In this document: positions 42,077 through 49,814 of the stretch, piece by piece
How the letters are laid out: each line of letters opens with the position of its first letter
Numbering within the stretch: the first letter of the stretch is position 1
DNA from: CALCHA01 sp035548175
Lineage (GTDB): Bacteria > Planctomycetota > Phycisphaerae > WQYP01
DNA: 64,000 bases
Assembly: GCA_035548175.1 (NCBI GenBank)
Contig: DASZTO010000015.1
Span: forward strand, 7,272 to 71,271
Direction: 5' to 3'
Position numbers and translations under genes: made by a program
Notes under the pieces: generated by a model
What the model was told of the DNA's origin: nothing
The model's database searches: none
The model's input: the letters and a program-made list of their open reading frames with translations, nothing else

Positions 42077-43912
42077 TCACTTTTGCGTGGCGGCCTGGCC
42101 GTTACGCGCGGCGTTGGGGTTGAAGTTGGATTGCACGGACTCGGCGGGGCGGACGGTGTCGGAGCTGTTGACCGCTCCCTGCGCTTCAAGCACCGGCGAG
42201 TTGCGGATGACGAGGCCAGTGACGCCTTCGAGCCGGGCCGCCGAGACGCCTTGCGACAACTGGGCCTTGAGGTTGTCGATCTCGAGACCGTGAACGTCCA
42301 TCGCGCCGATAATGGGGCGATAGTCGGGCTGCTCGAAGGTGAGGCGGAGGTTGGCCAGTTCGAGGTCTTTGACGTGGCGGGCGAAGACGCCATAGGCGGG
42401 CATCACGCCGACGCGCGAGGGTTCGGGATAGCCCTTATCGAGTTCCGGCGGCACGCGCTCGGCCTGCTCCTTGGTGCCGCCGCCATTGAAGTGGATGCGG
42501 ATGTCTTCAAGGCGCAGGTTCTCGATGGGCTGCTGGGGAAGCCCGGTGATCTGGATGCCGCTGGCGGATTCGACGCCCGTGGCCACGACATGCGAGATGG
42601 TGACGTTACGGAGGATGCTGGGGCCCTGGACGTCCGGGCCGCGGTTGCGTTGGCCGGTGGTGATGTAAATCGGATAACCGTAGACATCCATCATGGTGAT
42701 ATTCGAGATGGCGACGTTTTCCAGAATGCCGCCGTCGACTTCCTCGAGGGCGAGCCCGCGGCAACTGCGGAAGGTGCAGTTGGAGATCGTGATGTTGCGG
42801 AAGCCGCCGTTGGATTCGGTGCCCATCTTGATGCGGCCGGTGCCGGCGTGGATGCCGTTGCGGATGTAAGGCTTCATCGTGCCGTCGAGCAGCGTGCCTT
42901 CCTGGAAGCCGGAGACCTGGCAATTGGTGATGGTCATATTTTCGGTGATGCGGTTTTCGCCCAGCGCGAAGGTGGACTTGGGACAGAGGCCGTCATCCTG
43001 CGGGGAATTGATCCGGCAGTTGGAGACCATCACGTTGCGGCAGCAGTCGATGTCCATGCCGTCGCGGTTGGTGTCGATGGTGACGTTGTCGATGGTCAAG
43101 AGATCGACGCCGGTGGTGATGATGGCGAAGTGGCCGCCGTGATAGATGGTGATGTCGCGGAGGGTGACGCCTTTGCAGAGTTTGAGGGCGATGGCCTTGT
43201 TGCCGGGGTTGGGGGCGTTGAAGTAGGGGGGGCGACCGCCGGGGAAGGGCCTGCCGCTGCCGCGCGCTGAAGGGCCGGTGGCGGCGGCCGGACGCTGGTT
43301 GAGGGTTCCCGCTCCGGCGGCGAAACCGTCGAGGCGATCCTCGGTGCCATCCTGGTTGATCAGTCCGCCGCCGTTGATCATGCCGTGGCCGGTGATGGAG
43401 ACGTTGACGAGGTTTTCGCCCCAGATCAGCGAATTGTGGAAGTAGGTATGGCCGCCATCCTGATAGGCGGTGCCGTGCCATTCTTCGACGGGATCGTAGG
43501 GATTGTTGTCCGGGGTTTGCGGGGCGCCGAGGATGACGGCGCCGGCCTCGATGTTCAGCTCGATGTTGGATTTGAGGTGAATCGATCCGCACAGATAGGT
43601 GCCCGGCGGGACGACGACCTTGCCGCCGCCGGCCGCCGCCGCCGCTTCGATGGCGCGGTTGATGGCATGGTGGTCGAGCGTTTTGCCGTCGCCGGTGGCG
43701 CCGAAATCGCGGACGTTGTAGGTGGTTCTGGGGGCGACGCTGGAGATGGCGGGGCGGGTCATGGATTCGCCGGCGACCTTTGCCGGGGCGTTAGCCGAGC
43801 GGTGTGTGGAGGCTCCCTGGCGCGCTGTGTGTCCAGGGCTCTGGCACCCAGAGACGCCCAGCAGTCCCGCCAACAACACGCCTCCGGCGACCGGAAAGAT
43901 TTTTTTCTTCAT
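42077..43912 (-). CDS. GH28-family pectinase-like lipoprotein
   Basis: About 611 aa. A lipoprotein signal (GGVLLAGLLGVSGC) is followed by a short linker and a right-handed beta-helix with a pectate-lyase-like N-terminus (TYNVRDFGATGDGKTLDHHAINRAIEAAAAAGGGKVVVPPGTY). GH28 hallmarks are seen: GHGMINGGGL, DTNRDGMDIDCCRNVMVSNCRI (Asn-x-Asp), NSPQDDGLCPKS (Asp-Asp) and RIKMGTESNGGFRNITISN (the RIK site). The enzyme would cleave polygalacturonan or a related uronan at the cell surface. Length is above the usual 400-500 aa, with a Pro/Asn-rich insert (RPAAATGPSARGSGRPFPG). It is divergent from the acetylesterase gene. The start at 43912 is supported by the signal; the ribosome site is weak. Confidence 0.9.
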   Translation of the reverse strand: MKKKIFPVAGGVLLAGLLGVSGCQSPGHTARQGASTHRSANAPAKVAGESMTRPAISSVAPRTTYNVRDFGATGDGKTLDHHAINRAIEAAAAAGGGKVVVPPGTYLCGSIHLKSNIELNIEAGAVILGAPQTPDNNPYDPVEEWHGTAYQDGGHTYFHNSLIWGENLVNVSITGHGMINGGGLINQDGTEDRLDGFAAGAGTLNQRPAAATGPSARGSGRPFPGGRPPYFNAPNPGNKAIALKLCKGVTLRDITIYHGGHFAIITTGVDLLTIDNVTIDTNRDGMDIDCCRNVMVSNCRINSPQDDGLCPKSTFALGENRITENMTITNCQVSGFQEGTLLDGTMKPYIRNGIHAGTGRIKMGTESNGGFRNITISNCTFRSCRGLALEEVDGGILENVAISNITMMDVYGYPIYITTGQRNRGPDVQGPSILRNVTISHVVATGVESASGIQITGLPQQPIENLRLEDIRIHFNGGGTKEQAERVPPELDKGYPEPSRVGVMPAYGVFARHVKDLELANLRLTFEQPDYRPIIGAMDVHGLEIDNLKAQLSQGVSAARLEGVTGLVIRNSPVLEAQGAVNSSDTVRPAESVQSNFNPNAARNGQAATQK

Positions 43913-43964
43913 AACATCCCAGAAATGATTGCGTTCCGAACCGTCAACGTCCGCCACGCCACCT

Positions 43965-43982
43965 TTATTGCCGGTGCAATAA
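43965..43982. promoter_or_regulatory. Perfect inverted repeat between divergent pectin genes (operator candidate)
   Basis: TTATTGC-CGGT-GCAATAA is an 18-bp perfect inverted repeat 52 bases upstream of the GH28 gene and 75 bases upstream of the acetylesterase gene. Its position, between the two divergent transcription units, is that of a shared operator. The regulator is not encoded nearby, apart from a LysR gene at 48819. Confidence 0.55.
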
Positions 43983-44057
43983 TCCGGCGGCCGGTTCGTC
44001 CTGCTTAAACCGGCCCGCGCCCGGACCAGGGCCGGGTTCTTTCTGGAGAATCGTTTG

Positions 44058-45383
44058 ATGATCTGTGCCGCACGCCGCTCCGTGTTGATCGCCGCCGCCG
44101 TTGCCGGCGTCCTTTTGGCCGCCGCGCTTCCCGCCCATGCCGAGGAAAAAACCTCCTGGCAGTTCGACTTCGCCGGCCAGGCCGCCAGCGGGGCGATCTC
44201 CGTCAAACCGACCGCCACCTATTCCAAAGACGCCGGTTACGGCTTCGAGGAAGCGCCGGACGGCAAGGTCGTCTCCGGCGCCGGCGATGCCACCGCCGAC
44301 GGCGCGCTGGTCGCCGCCAAGCCCTTCTATTTCTCCGCCGCCGTCCCCGAAGGCAATTACAAGGTGACCGCGGTTCTCGGCGATCCCGATGCTGCGTCGG
44401 ATACCACCATCAAAGCCGAACTCCGCCGCCTGATGATCGAGCACGTCCACACCGACGCCGGCAAATACCAGACGGTCTCCTTCGTGGTCAACGTGCGCCG
44501 CCCCGACATCCCCGGCGGCGGCGAGGTGAAGCTCAAAGCCCCGCGCGAGACCACCGCCGAAGCCTGGGATTGGGACGACAAGCTCACGCTGGAGTTCAAC
44601 AACGCCCATCCGGCCCTTGCGTCGCTCTCGATCGAAAAGGTGGACGTGCCGACAATTTATCTGCTGGGCGATTCGACCATGTGCGATCAGCCCGCCGAGC
44701 CCTGGTGCAGCTGGGGGCAGATGTTGCCGGTGTTTTTCAAGCCGGACATCGCGGTGGCGAATCATGCCGAATCGGGTGAAACCATCGCCGATTCCAACAG
44801 TCGCGGGCGGTTCAAGAAAATCCTCGCGCAGATCAAGCCGGGCGATTATTTCATCACGCAGTTCGGGCATAACGACATGAAGGAACGCGGCGCCGACGCT
44901 TCCGAGAAGTACAAGGCCGACCTCACCGAATGGGTGAAACAGATCAAGGCCAAGGGCGCCACGCCGATCGTCGTGACGCCGATGAACCGCCACACCTTCC
45001 GCGATGGCAAGGTTTACAACAGTCTCGCCGATTATCCCGACAAGGTGCGCGAAGTGGCCAAGGAGCAGGACTGCACCCTCATCGACCTCAACGACATGAG
45101 CGCCACGCTCTACGACGCGCTGGGTGAAGAGGGCTCCAACCAGCTCTTCGAACACGAAACCGACGCCGGCAAGCACGACGGCACGCACCACAGCCCCTAT
45201 GGCGCGTACGAACTCGCTTCCTGCATCCTCCAGGGCATCCGCCAGAACGTGCCCGACCTCGCCAGGCACATCCGCGACGATGTCCCGGCGTTCGATCCGG
45301 CCCATCCCAATCCGGCCTCGGAAAAAGCGTTCGACGTGCCGCCGAGCCCGAAGCACACCAACGTCGTCCCCCTGGGAAGCTGA
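44058..45383 (+). CDS. Rhamnogalacturonan acetylesterase-like SGNH hydrolase
   Basis: About 441 aa, secreted. A signal peptide (IAAAVAGVLLAAALPAHA) precedes an N-terminal beta-sandwich (WQFDFAGQAASGAISVKPT ... LTLEFNNAHPALASLSIEKV) and a C-terminal SGNH/GDSL domain: block I PTIYLLGDSTMCDQ with the catalytic Ser, block III ITQFGHNDMKERG, and block V DGTHHSPYGAYELA with the Asp/His pair. This layout matches CE12-type esterases that remove acetyl groups from rhamnogalacturonan, which opens pectin to GH28 enzymes. GGAGAA lies seven bases before the ATG at 44058. It is followed by a Tat-exported GH28 gene after four bases, so they form one operon. Confidence 0.92.
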   Translation: MICAARRSVLIAAAVAGVLLAAALPAHAEEKTSWQFDFAGQAASGAISVKPTATYSKDAGYGFEEAPDGKVVSGAGDATADGALVAAKPFYFSAAVPEGNYKVTAVLGDPDAASDTTIKAELRRLMIEHVHTDAGKYQTVSFVVNVRRPDIPGGGEVKLKAPRETTAEAWDWDDKLTLEFNNAHPALASLSIEKVDVPTIYLLGDSTMCDQPAEPWCSWGQMLPVFFKPDIAVANHAESGETIADSNSRGRFKKILAQIKPGDYFITQFGHNDMKERGADASEKYKADLTEWVKQIKAKGATPIVVTPMNRHTFRDGKVYNSLADYPDKVREVAKEQDCTLIDLNDMSATLYDALGEEGSNQLFEHETDAGKHDGTHHSPYGAYELASCILQGIRQNVPDLARHIRDDVPAFDPAHPNPASEKAFDVPPSPKHTNVVPLGS

Positions 45384-45387
45384 CCTT

Positions 45388-46908
45388 TTGGCCAAGCCTC
45401 ACGGTACCATCAGCCGCCGTGGATTCCTCCAGTCCGCGGCGGCTCTCACGCTCGCCGGCTGCACGGCCGGGCCGCTGCGCTCATCCCGGAGACCTATGAA
45501 GACCTTCAACGTTCTGGATTTCGGCGCGGCGGGCGACGGCACGACTCTCGACACCGACGCTCTGCAGAAAGCCATCGATTCCGCCTCCGCTCACGCCGCC
45601 GCCGCTGGGGGGGTGACCAAATCCCGCGTCCTGCTGCCCGGCAAAAAGAAATTCCTCGTCGGCTGCCTCACGCTCCGCTCCAACATCGATTTCCACCTCG
45701 CCGATGATGCCCAGCTCCTCGTCTCCACCACGCGCACCGATTACCACGAGACCTCCCACGGCTCTCACGGCGGTGACGGCCCCGGCGTTCTCACCGGCGA
45801 TAACCTCCGCAACCTCTCCTTCTCCGGCACCGGCATCATCAACGGCCGCTCGCCCGACTTCATGGATCACTTCGACAGCGTCAACGAGTGGTGGCGGCCG
45901 AAATCCTGGCGCCCGCGTCTGCTCCTGCTCACGGGATGCCAGGACCTGGAACTCCAAGGCATCACCATCAAGGACGCCCCTTCCTGGACCGTCCATCTCC
46001 TGGGCTGCCAGCGCGTGCTCATCGACGCCATCACCATCGCCAACCAGCTCGACGTTCCCAACTGCGATGGCATCGACCCCGACCACTGCCAGGATGTCGA
46101 AATCAAAAACTGCCACATCACCTGCGGCGACGATGGCATCGTCATCAAGACCACTCGCCAACCCCCCCCCGCCCCCGGCGCCCCCGACTATGGCCCCTCC
46201 GAAAACATCCGCATCTCCGACTGCACCATTCGCACGCAGGATTCCTGCCTGAAAATCGGCACCGAAACCGTCTCCGACATCCGCAACATCCGCTTCGAAC
46301 GCTGCAAGCTCCTCGATGGCTGCCGGGGCATCTGCATCCAGCTCCGCGACCAGGGCAACATCTCCAACATCGACTTCCGCGACATCACCTTCACCGCCCG
46401 CTACTTCTCCGATCCCTGGTGGGGCCGCGGCGAAGGCATCTCGTTCACCGCCATCCCGCGCACGTTCGGTTCGCCGCTGGGCAAACTGTCCAACGTCCGC
46501 GTCGCCAACGTCACCGGCCGCTGCGAAAACTCCGCGCGCATCGACGCCGCCGCTTCCGGTTTCATCTCCGACATCCTCTTCGACAACGTCCATCTCACCC
46601 TCGACCGCTGGACGAAATACAAGGGCGGCGTTTTCGACAACCGCCCCACCAAAGCACTCGAGGACATCGAGCCGCACAACACGCCCGCGTTCTTCGTGCG
46701 CCACGCCGCCAACGTCACGCTGCAGAACTGCCGCGCCGATTGGGGCAACAACATCCCCGATTACTTCTCTTATGCGTTAGAAATGCAGAACTCTGTGGGT
46801 GTGCGTCATCCGGGATTCATCGGCCACGCCGCCCATCCTGATCGCGATCCGGCGATGATGACCAAAATCGTAGAACGCGTGCCGCTCAAGATCGTTCTTC
46901 CCACCTGA
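45388..46908 (+). CDS. Tat-exported GH28-family lipoprotein enzyme
   Basis: About 506 aa. It starts with TTG at 45388, four bases after the acetylesterase stop; this gives a twin-arginine signal HGTISRRGFLQSAAALTLAGC with a lipobox (LAGC). The beta-helix begins FNVLDFGAAGDGTTLDTDALQKAID. GH28 motifs include GTGIINGRSPDFMDHF, QLDVPNCDGIDPDHCQDVEIKNC, CGDDGIVIKTTR and CLKIGTETVSDIRNIRFE. The enzyme would act on the pectin backbone together with the esterase. The frame is open far upstream within the acetylesterase gene, but the Tat signal makes the TTG the natural start. The substrate, polygalacturonan or rhamnogalacturonan, cannot be told from the sequence. Confidence 0.88.
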   Translation: MAKPHGTISRRGFLQSAAALTLAGCTAGPLRSSRRPMKTFNVLDFGAAGDGTTLDTDALQKAIDSASAHAAAAGGVTKSRVLLPGKKKFLVGCLTLRSNIDFHLADDAQLLVSTTRTDYHETSHGSHGGDGPGVLTGDNLRNLSFSGTGIINGRSPDFMDHFDSVNEWWRPKSWRPRLLLLTGCQDLELQGITIKDAPSWTVHLLGCQRVLIDAITIANQLDVPNCDGIDPDHCQDVEIKNCHITCGDDGIVIKTTRQPPPAPGAPDYGPSENIRISDCTIRTQDSCLKIGTETVSDIRNIRFERCKLLDGCRGICIQLRDQGNISNIDFRDITFTARYFSDPWWGRGEGISFTAIPRTFGSPLGKLSNVRVANVTGRCENSARIDAAASGFISDILFDNVHLTLDRWTKYKGGVFDNRPTKALEDIEPHNTPAFFVRHAANVTLQNCRADWGNNIPDYFSYALEMQNSVGVRHPGFIGHAAHPDRDPAMMTKIVERVPLKIVLPT

Positions 46909-46992
46909 TGCATGCCACACGCCTCTCGCCCACCGAGCCTCTCGCAACCATTCCGCGTAGAATTCCGACAATGATCCGCAAGGAGGCGCCGC

Positions 46993-47931
46993 ATGCCCAT
47001 CGACATTCCATCCCCGCCCCCGCCCCCCGATCGCAGCCACATCCACACCGAAGGCGAGAACCCCGCCAGCGCCCGCCTCGACGAGCTCTCGATCGAAGAG
47101 GCCGTCGCCGTGATGAACGCCGAGGATGCGAAAGTCGTCGCCGCCGTCGCCCGGCAGCGTCCGGCCATCGCCCGGGCGGTGCGCATGATCGCCGACGCTT
47201 TCGCCAACGGCGGCCGCCTCATTTACCTGGGCGCCGGCACCTCCGGCCGCCTCGGCGTGCTTGATGCCTCCGAATGCCCGCCCACTTTCTGCTCCGATCC
47301 CGACATGGTCGTCGGCCTCATCGCCGGCGGTGACGTCGCGCTGCGCCGCTCCATCGAAAATGTCGAAGACGATCCCGTCGCCGGCGCCGACGCCCTCCGC
47401 GATCTTGCCGTCACGGACAAGGATGTCGTCATGGGCATCGCCGCCGGCGGCACCACGCCCTACGTCCACGGGGCGCTGCGCGAAGCCGCCCTGCGCGGGG
47501 CCAAAACCATCTTCCTCATCTGCACCGATCCCGCCCACCTCCAGCTTCCCCCCGGCATCCCCGATCTCTTCATCGCCATCGAAACCGGCGCCGAAATCCT
47601 CACCGGCTCCACACGCCTCAAGGCCGGCACCGCCACCAAGCTCGTCCTCAACACCCTCACCACCCTCGCCATGGTGCAGATCGGAAAAACCTTCGGCAAC
47701 CTGATGGTCGACATCGACGCCCTCAAAAACGCCAAGCTCGTCGACCGCGGCGCCCGCATCATTTCCCGCCTCACCGGCGCCACGCGTGAAGAATCCCTCA
47801 AGCTCCTCCACGACGCGGGCGGCAAGGTCAAACGCGCCATCGTCATGCGCCTCAAAAGCGTCGACGTCTTCACCGCCGACAACCTCCTCAAGGAAGCGCA
47901 CGGAAAATTGCGCACCGTGATTCAGCAGTGA
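46993..47931 (+). CDS. murQ: N-acetylmuramic acid 6-phosphate etherase
   Basis: About 312 aa. Cleaves the lactyl ether of MurNAc-6-phosphate, giving GlcNAc-6-phosphate and D-lactate, in recycling of peptidoglycan. The SIS fold includes GGRLIYLGAGTSGRLGVLDASECPPTF, followed by GLIAGGDVALRRSIENVEDD with the catalytic Glu region, and VVMGIAAGGTTPYVHGAL and IETGAEILTGSTRLKAGTATKL, all strongly conserved in MurQ. AAGGAGG precedes the ATG at 46993. It follows the GH28 gene by 84 bases. It shows that this lineage turns over MurNAc-containing peptidoglycan. Confidence 0.96.
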   Translation: MPIDIPSPPPPPDRSHIHTEGENPASARLDELSIEEAVAVMNAEDAKVVAAVARQRPAIARAVRMIADAFANGGRLIYLGAGTSGRLGVLDASECPPTFCSDPDMVVGLIAGGDVALRRSIENVEDDPVAGADALRDLAVTDKDVVMGIAAGGTTPYVHGALREAALRGAKTIFLICTDPAHLQLPPGIPDLFIAIETGAEILTGSTRLKAGTATKLVLNTLTTLAMVQIGKTFGNLMVDIDALKNAKLVDRGARIISRLTGATREESLKLLHDAGGKVKRAIVMRLKSVDVFTADNLLKEAHGKLRTVIQQ

Positions 47932-47979
47932 CGCCCCCCAATTTAACCAGTTGAACCAGTACCCCAATTGAACGAGTTG

Positions 47980-48702
47980 CTACCCCTTCACGCCTACGAA
48001 CGCCGCGAACGGCCCATTCTTGTGCAGCACATCCACCCCCTTGAACCCCGCCGCCTCCATCAGCCCCGTCTGAAACAGCAAACTCCGCGGCGTGTCCTCC
48101 TTCGCCACATACGCAAACACCGCCTCCCGATACTTCTGCCCCGCCTCGCCCCCGCCCTTCATCCCAACCAGATACTCGCCATACCGCCCCCACATCATCG
48201 CCTGCAACTCCGGCGTCGCCTGCTCGATCAGATCGAACACCCAGAAACTTCCCCCCGGACGCAGCGCCCGATACACCTTCTCAAACATCGCTCGCCATTC
48301 CGCATCCGTGCGCAGGTGATGCAGCGTCGCCGCCGACACCACCACATCAAACCGCCCCTCCCCAAACTCAACCTCCCGCATGTCCCCCTGCGCGGTAGTC
48401 ACCTTGCCGGCGCCGGCCGCCATCACGCGCTCCCGCGCCTTCTCCAGCATCCGCACACTCAAATCCACCAGCGTGCAGTTCAACCCCGCCATCTGCCGCA
48501 GCATCATCAGCGTGTAATTCCCCGCCCCGCAGCCGATATCCAGCAGATCCCGCGCCCCGGGCGTCACCCGCGCCGCCGCCTCCGCCACCAGTTCCATGCA
48601 CAGCCGCGCATCCATCGTCGCCGCCTGCCCCGTCTCCAGATTGCTGAACCGCTCCACCTCGTGATCAAACCGTTCCCGTATCTCCTGCACCGTGCTCTTC
48701 AT
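47980..48702 (-). CDS. Class I SAM-dependent methyltransferase
   Basis: About 240 aa. The Rossmann motif I DLLDIGCGAGNYTLMMLRQ, the second-strand acidic residue in LVDLSVRMLEKARER and the TAQGDMREVEFGEGRFDVVVSAATLHHL stretch define a class I methyltransferase; LRPGGSFWVFDLIE is motif VI. The acceptor is unknown; family members act on lipids, small molecules or proteins. GAGAGG is well placed before the ATG at 48702. It is divergent from the LysR gene and may be under its control. Confidence 0.9.
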   Translation of the reverse strand: MKSTVQEIRERFDHEVERFSNLETGQAATMDARLCMELVAEAAARVTPGARDLLDIGCGAGNYTLMMLRQMAGLNCTLVDLSVRMLEKARERVMAAGAGKVTTAQGDMREVEFGEGRFDVVVSAATLHHLRTDAEWRAMFEKVYRALRPGGSFWVFDLIEQATPELQAMMWGRYGEYLVGMKGGGEAGQKYREAVFAYVAKEDTPRSLLFQTGLMEAAGFKGVDVLHKNGPFAAFVGVKG

Positions 48703-48790
48703 ATCAACCTCTCGCTGCGAACGTTCGGAGTTCCGCCTTCAGGCGGTAAATCAACACCCCACTCTACGCCGGAAGCACCCATTGCTCCAA

Positions 48791-48807
48791 TACATCCATC
48801 CGATGTA
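48791..48807. promoter_or_regulatory. LysR-type binding-site candidate (TACATC-CATCC-GATGTA)
   Basis: A perfect 6-bp inverted repeat with a 5-base spacer lies 11 bases upstream of the LysR start and about 90 bases upstream of the methyltransferase start, and includes a T-N11-A box. It is the expected place for autoregulation and divergent control. Confidence 0.55.
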
Positions 48808-48818
48808 ACCTATTGTCC

Positions 48819-49736
48819 ATGGCAATGACCGATCTGCCGTCAATCCCCGACCTCCAGGCCTTCCTCGCCGCCGCCCGCACCCTCCATTTCACCAGGGCCG
48901 CCGAATCCCTCCACATCGCCCAGCCCACGCTCTCGCTGGCCATCCGCCGCCTCGAAAAATCCCTCGGCATCCCCCTCTTCGACCGCGTCGGCCGCTCCGT
49001 CCGCCTCACCACCGCCGGCGAAGCCTTCCGCACCCACGCCGCCGCCGCCCTCGCCACGCTCACCCGCGCCCGCCTCGCCGTCTCCGATCTCACCTCCCTC
49101 CACGCCGGTTCCCTGCGCGTCGGCGTCACCCACATCCTCGCCGCCTCGCTCCTGCCCCAAACCCTCGCCGCCTTCCACAAAAAATACCCGCGCGTCGCCC
49201 TCCACGCCGAGCTCCTCACCTCCGCCAACGTCCAACGCCGCCTCCTCGAAGATTCCCCCAGCCACCCGCCCCTCGACCTCGGCATCACCTTCTCCCCGCC
49301 CACCGCCCCCGAACTCCTCGCCCAGCAGCTCTTCACCGAAACCGTCATCCTCGCCCTCCGGCCCCGCCATCCTCTCGCCAGGAAAAAATCCCTCCCCTTC
49401 CGCCACCTCGCGAATCTCCCCCTCGCCCTGACCACCCACGATTTCGCCACCCGCCGCCTCCTCGAATCCACCGCCGCCGCCCGGAAAATGCCCCTGCACA
49501 TCGCCATGGAATTCAACGACATCCCCCTGCTCCTCGCCACCGCCCCCCGCGCCGGCCTGCCCATCCTCATCGCCCGCCGCGCCATCGTCCCCCACAACCC
49601 GCGCCTCACCCTCCTCCCCATCACCCATCCCACCCTCACCCACACCGCCCACCTCCTCTGGCACCGCGACCGCCACCGCACCACCGCCGCCCGCACCTTC
49701 ACCGAAATGCTCGAGCAATCCCTCACCCACCGCTGA
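48819..49736 (+). CDS. LysR-family transcriptional regulator
   Basis: About 305 aa. The helix-turn-helix is at residues 10-65: LQAFLAAARTLHFTRAAESLHIAQPTLSLAIRRLEKSLGIPLFDRVGRSVRLTTAG. The C-terminal effector-binding half has GSLRVGVTHILAASLLPQTLAAFHKKYPRVAL and LDLGITFSP, the periplasmic-binding-like fold. The ligand is unknown; the sequence layout is closest to the CynR/CbbR group. The divergent neighbour is a methyltransferase gene, a common target in this family. Starts at 48819 (ATG), 48813 (TTG) and 48825 (ATG) are all possible; none has a Shine-Dalgarno sequence. Confidence 0.92.
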   Translation: MAMTDLPSIPDLQAFLAAARTLHFTRAAESLHIAQPTLSLAIRRLEKSLGIPLFDRVGRSVRLTTAGEAFRTHAAAALATLTRARLAVSDLTSLHAGSLRVGVTHILAASLLPQTLAAFHKKYPRVALHAELLTSANVQRRLLEDSPSHPPLDLGITFSPPTAPELLAQQLFTETVILALRPRHPLARKKSLPFRHLANLPLALTTHDFATRRLLESTAAARKMPLHIAMEFNDIPLLLATAPRAGLPILIARRAIVPHNPRLTLLPITHPTLTHTAHLLWHRDRHRTTAARTFTEMLEQSLTHR

Positions 49737-49750
49737 TCTCTCCGCATGAA

Positions 49751-49772
49751 TGACAAATCCGAATATCTGTCA
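49751..49772. promoter_or_regulatory. Inverted repeat upstream of the sigma-thioredoxin fusion gene
   Basis: Arms TGACAAAT (49751-49758) and ATCTGTCA (49765-49772) match at seven of eight positions around six bases. It lies 42 bases before the ATG at 49815; a TATAGC at 49794-49799 could be a -10 element. A regulator is not identified. Confidence 0.4.
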
Positions 49773-49814
49773 GGTCCTTCCCTCCACCGGCGATATAGCG
49801 GTAAAAGGAAGACC

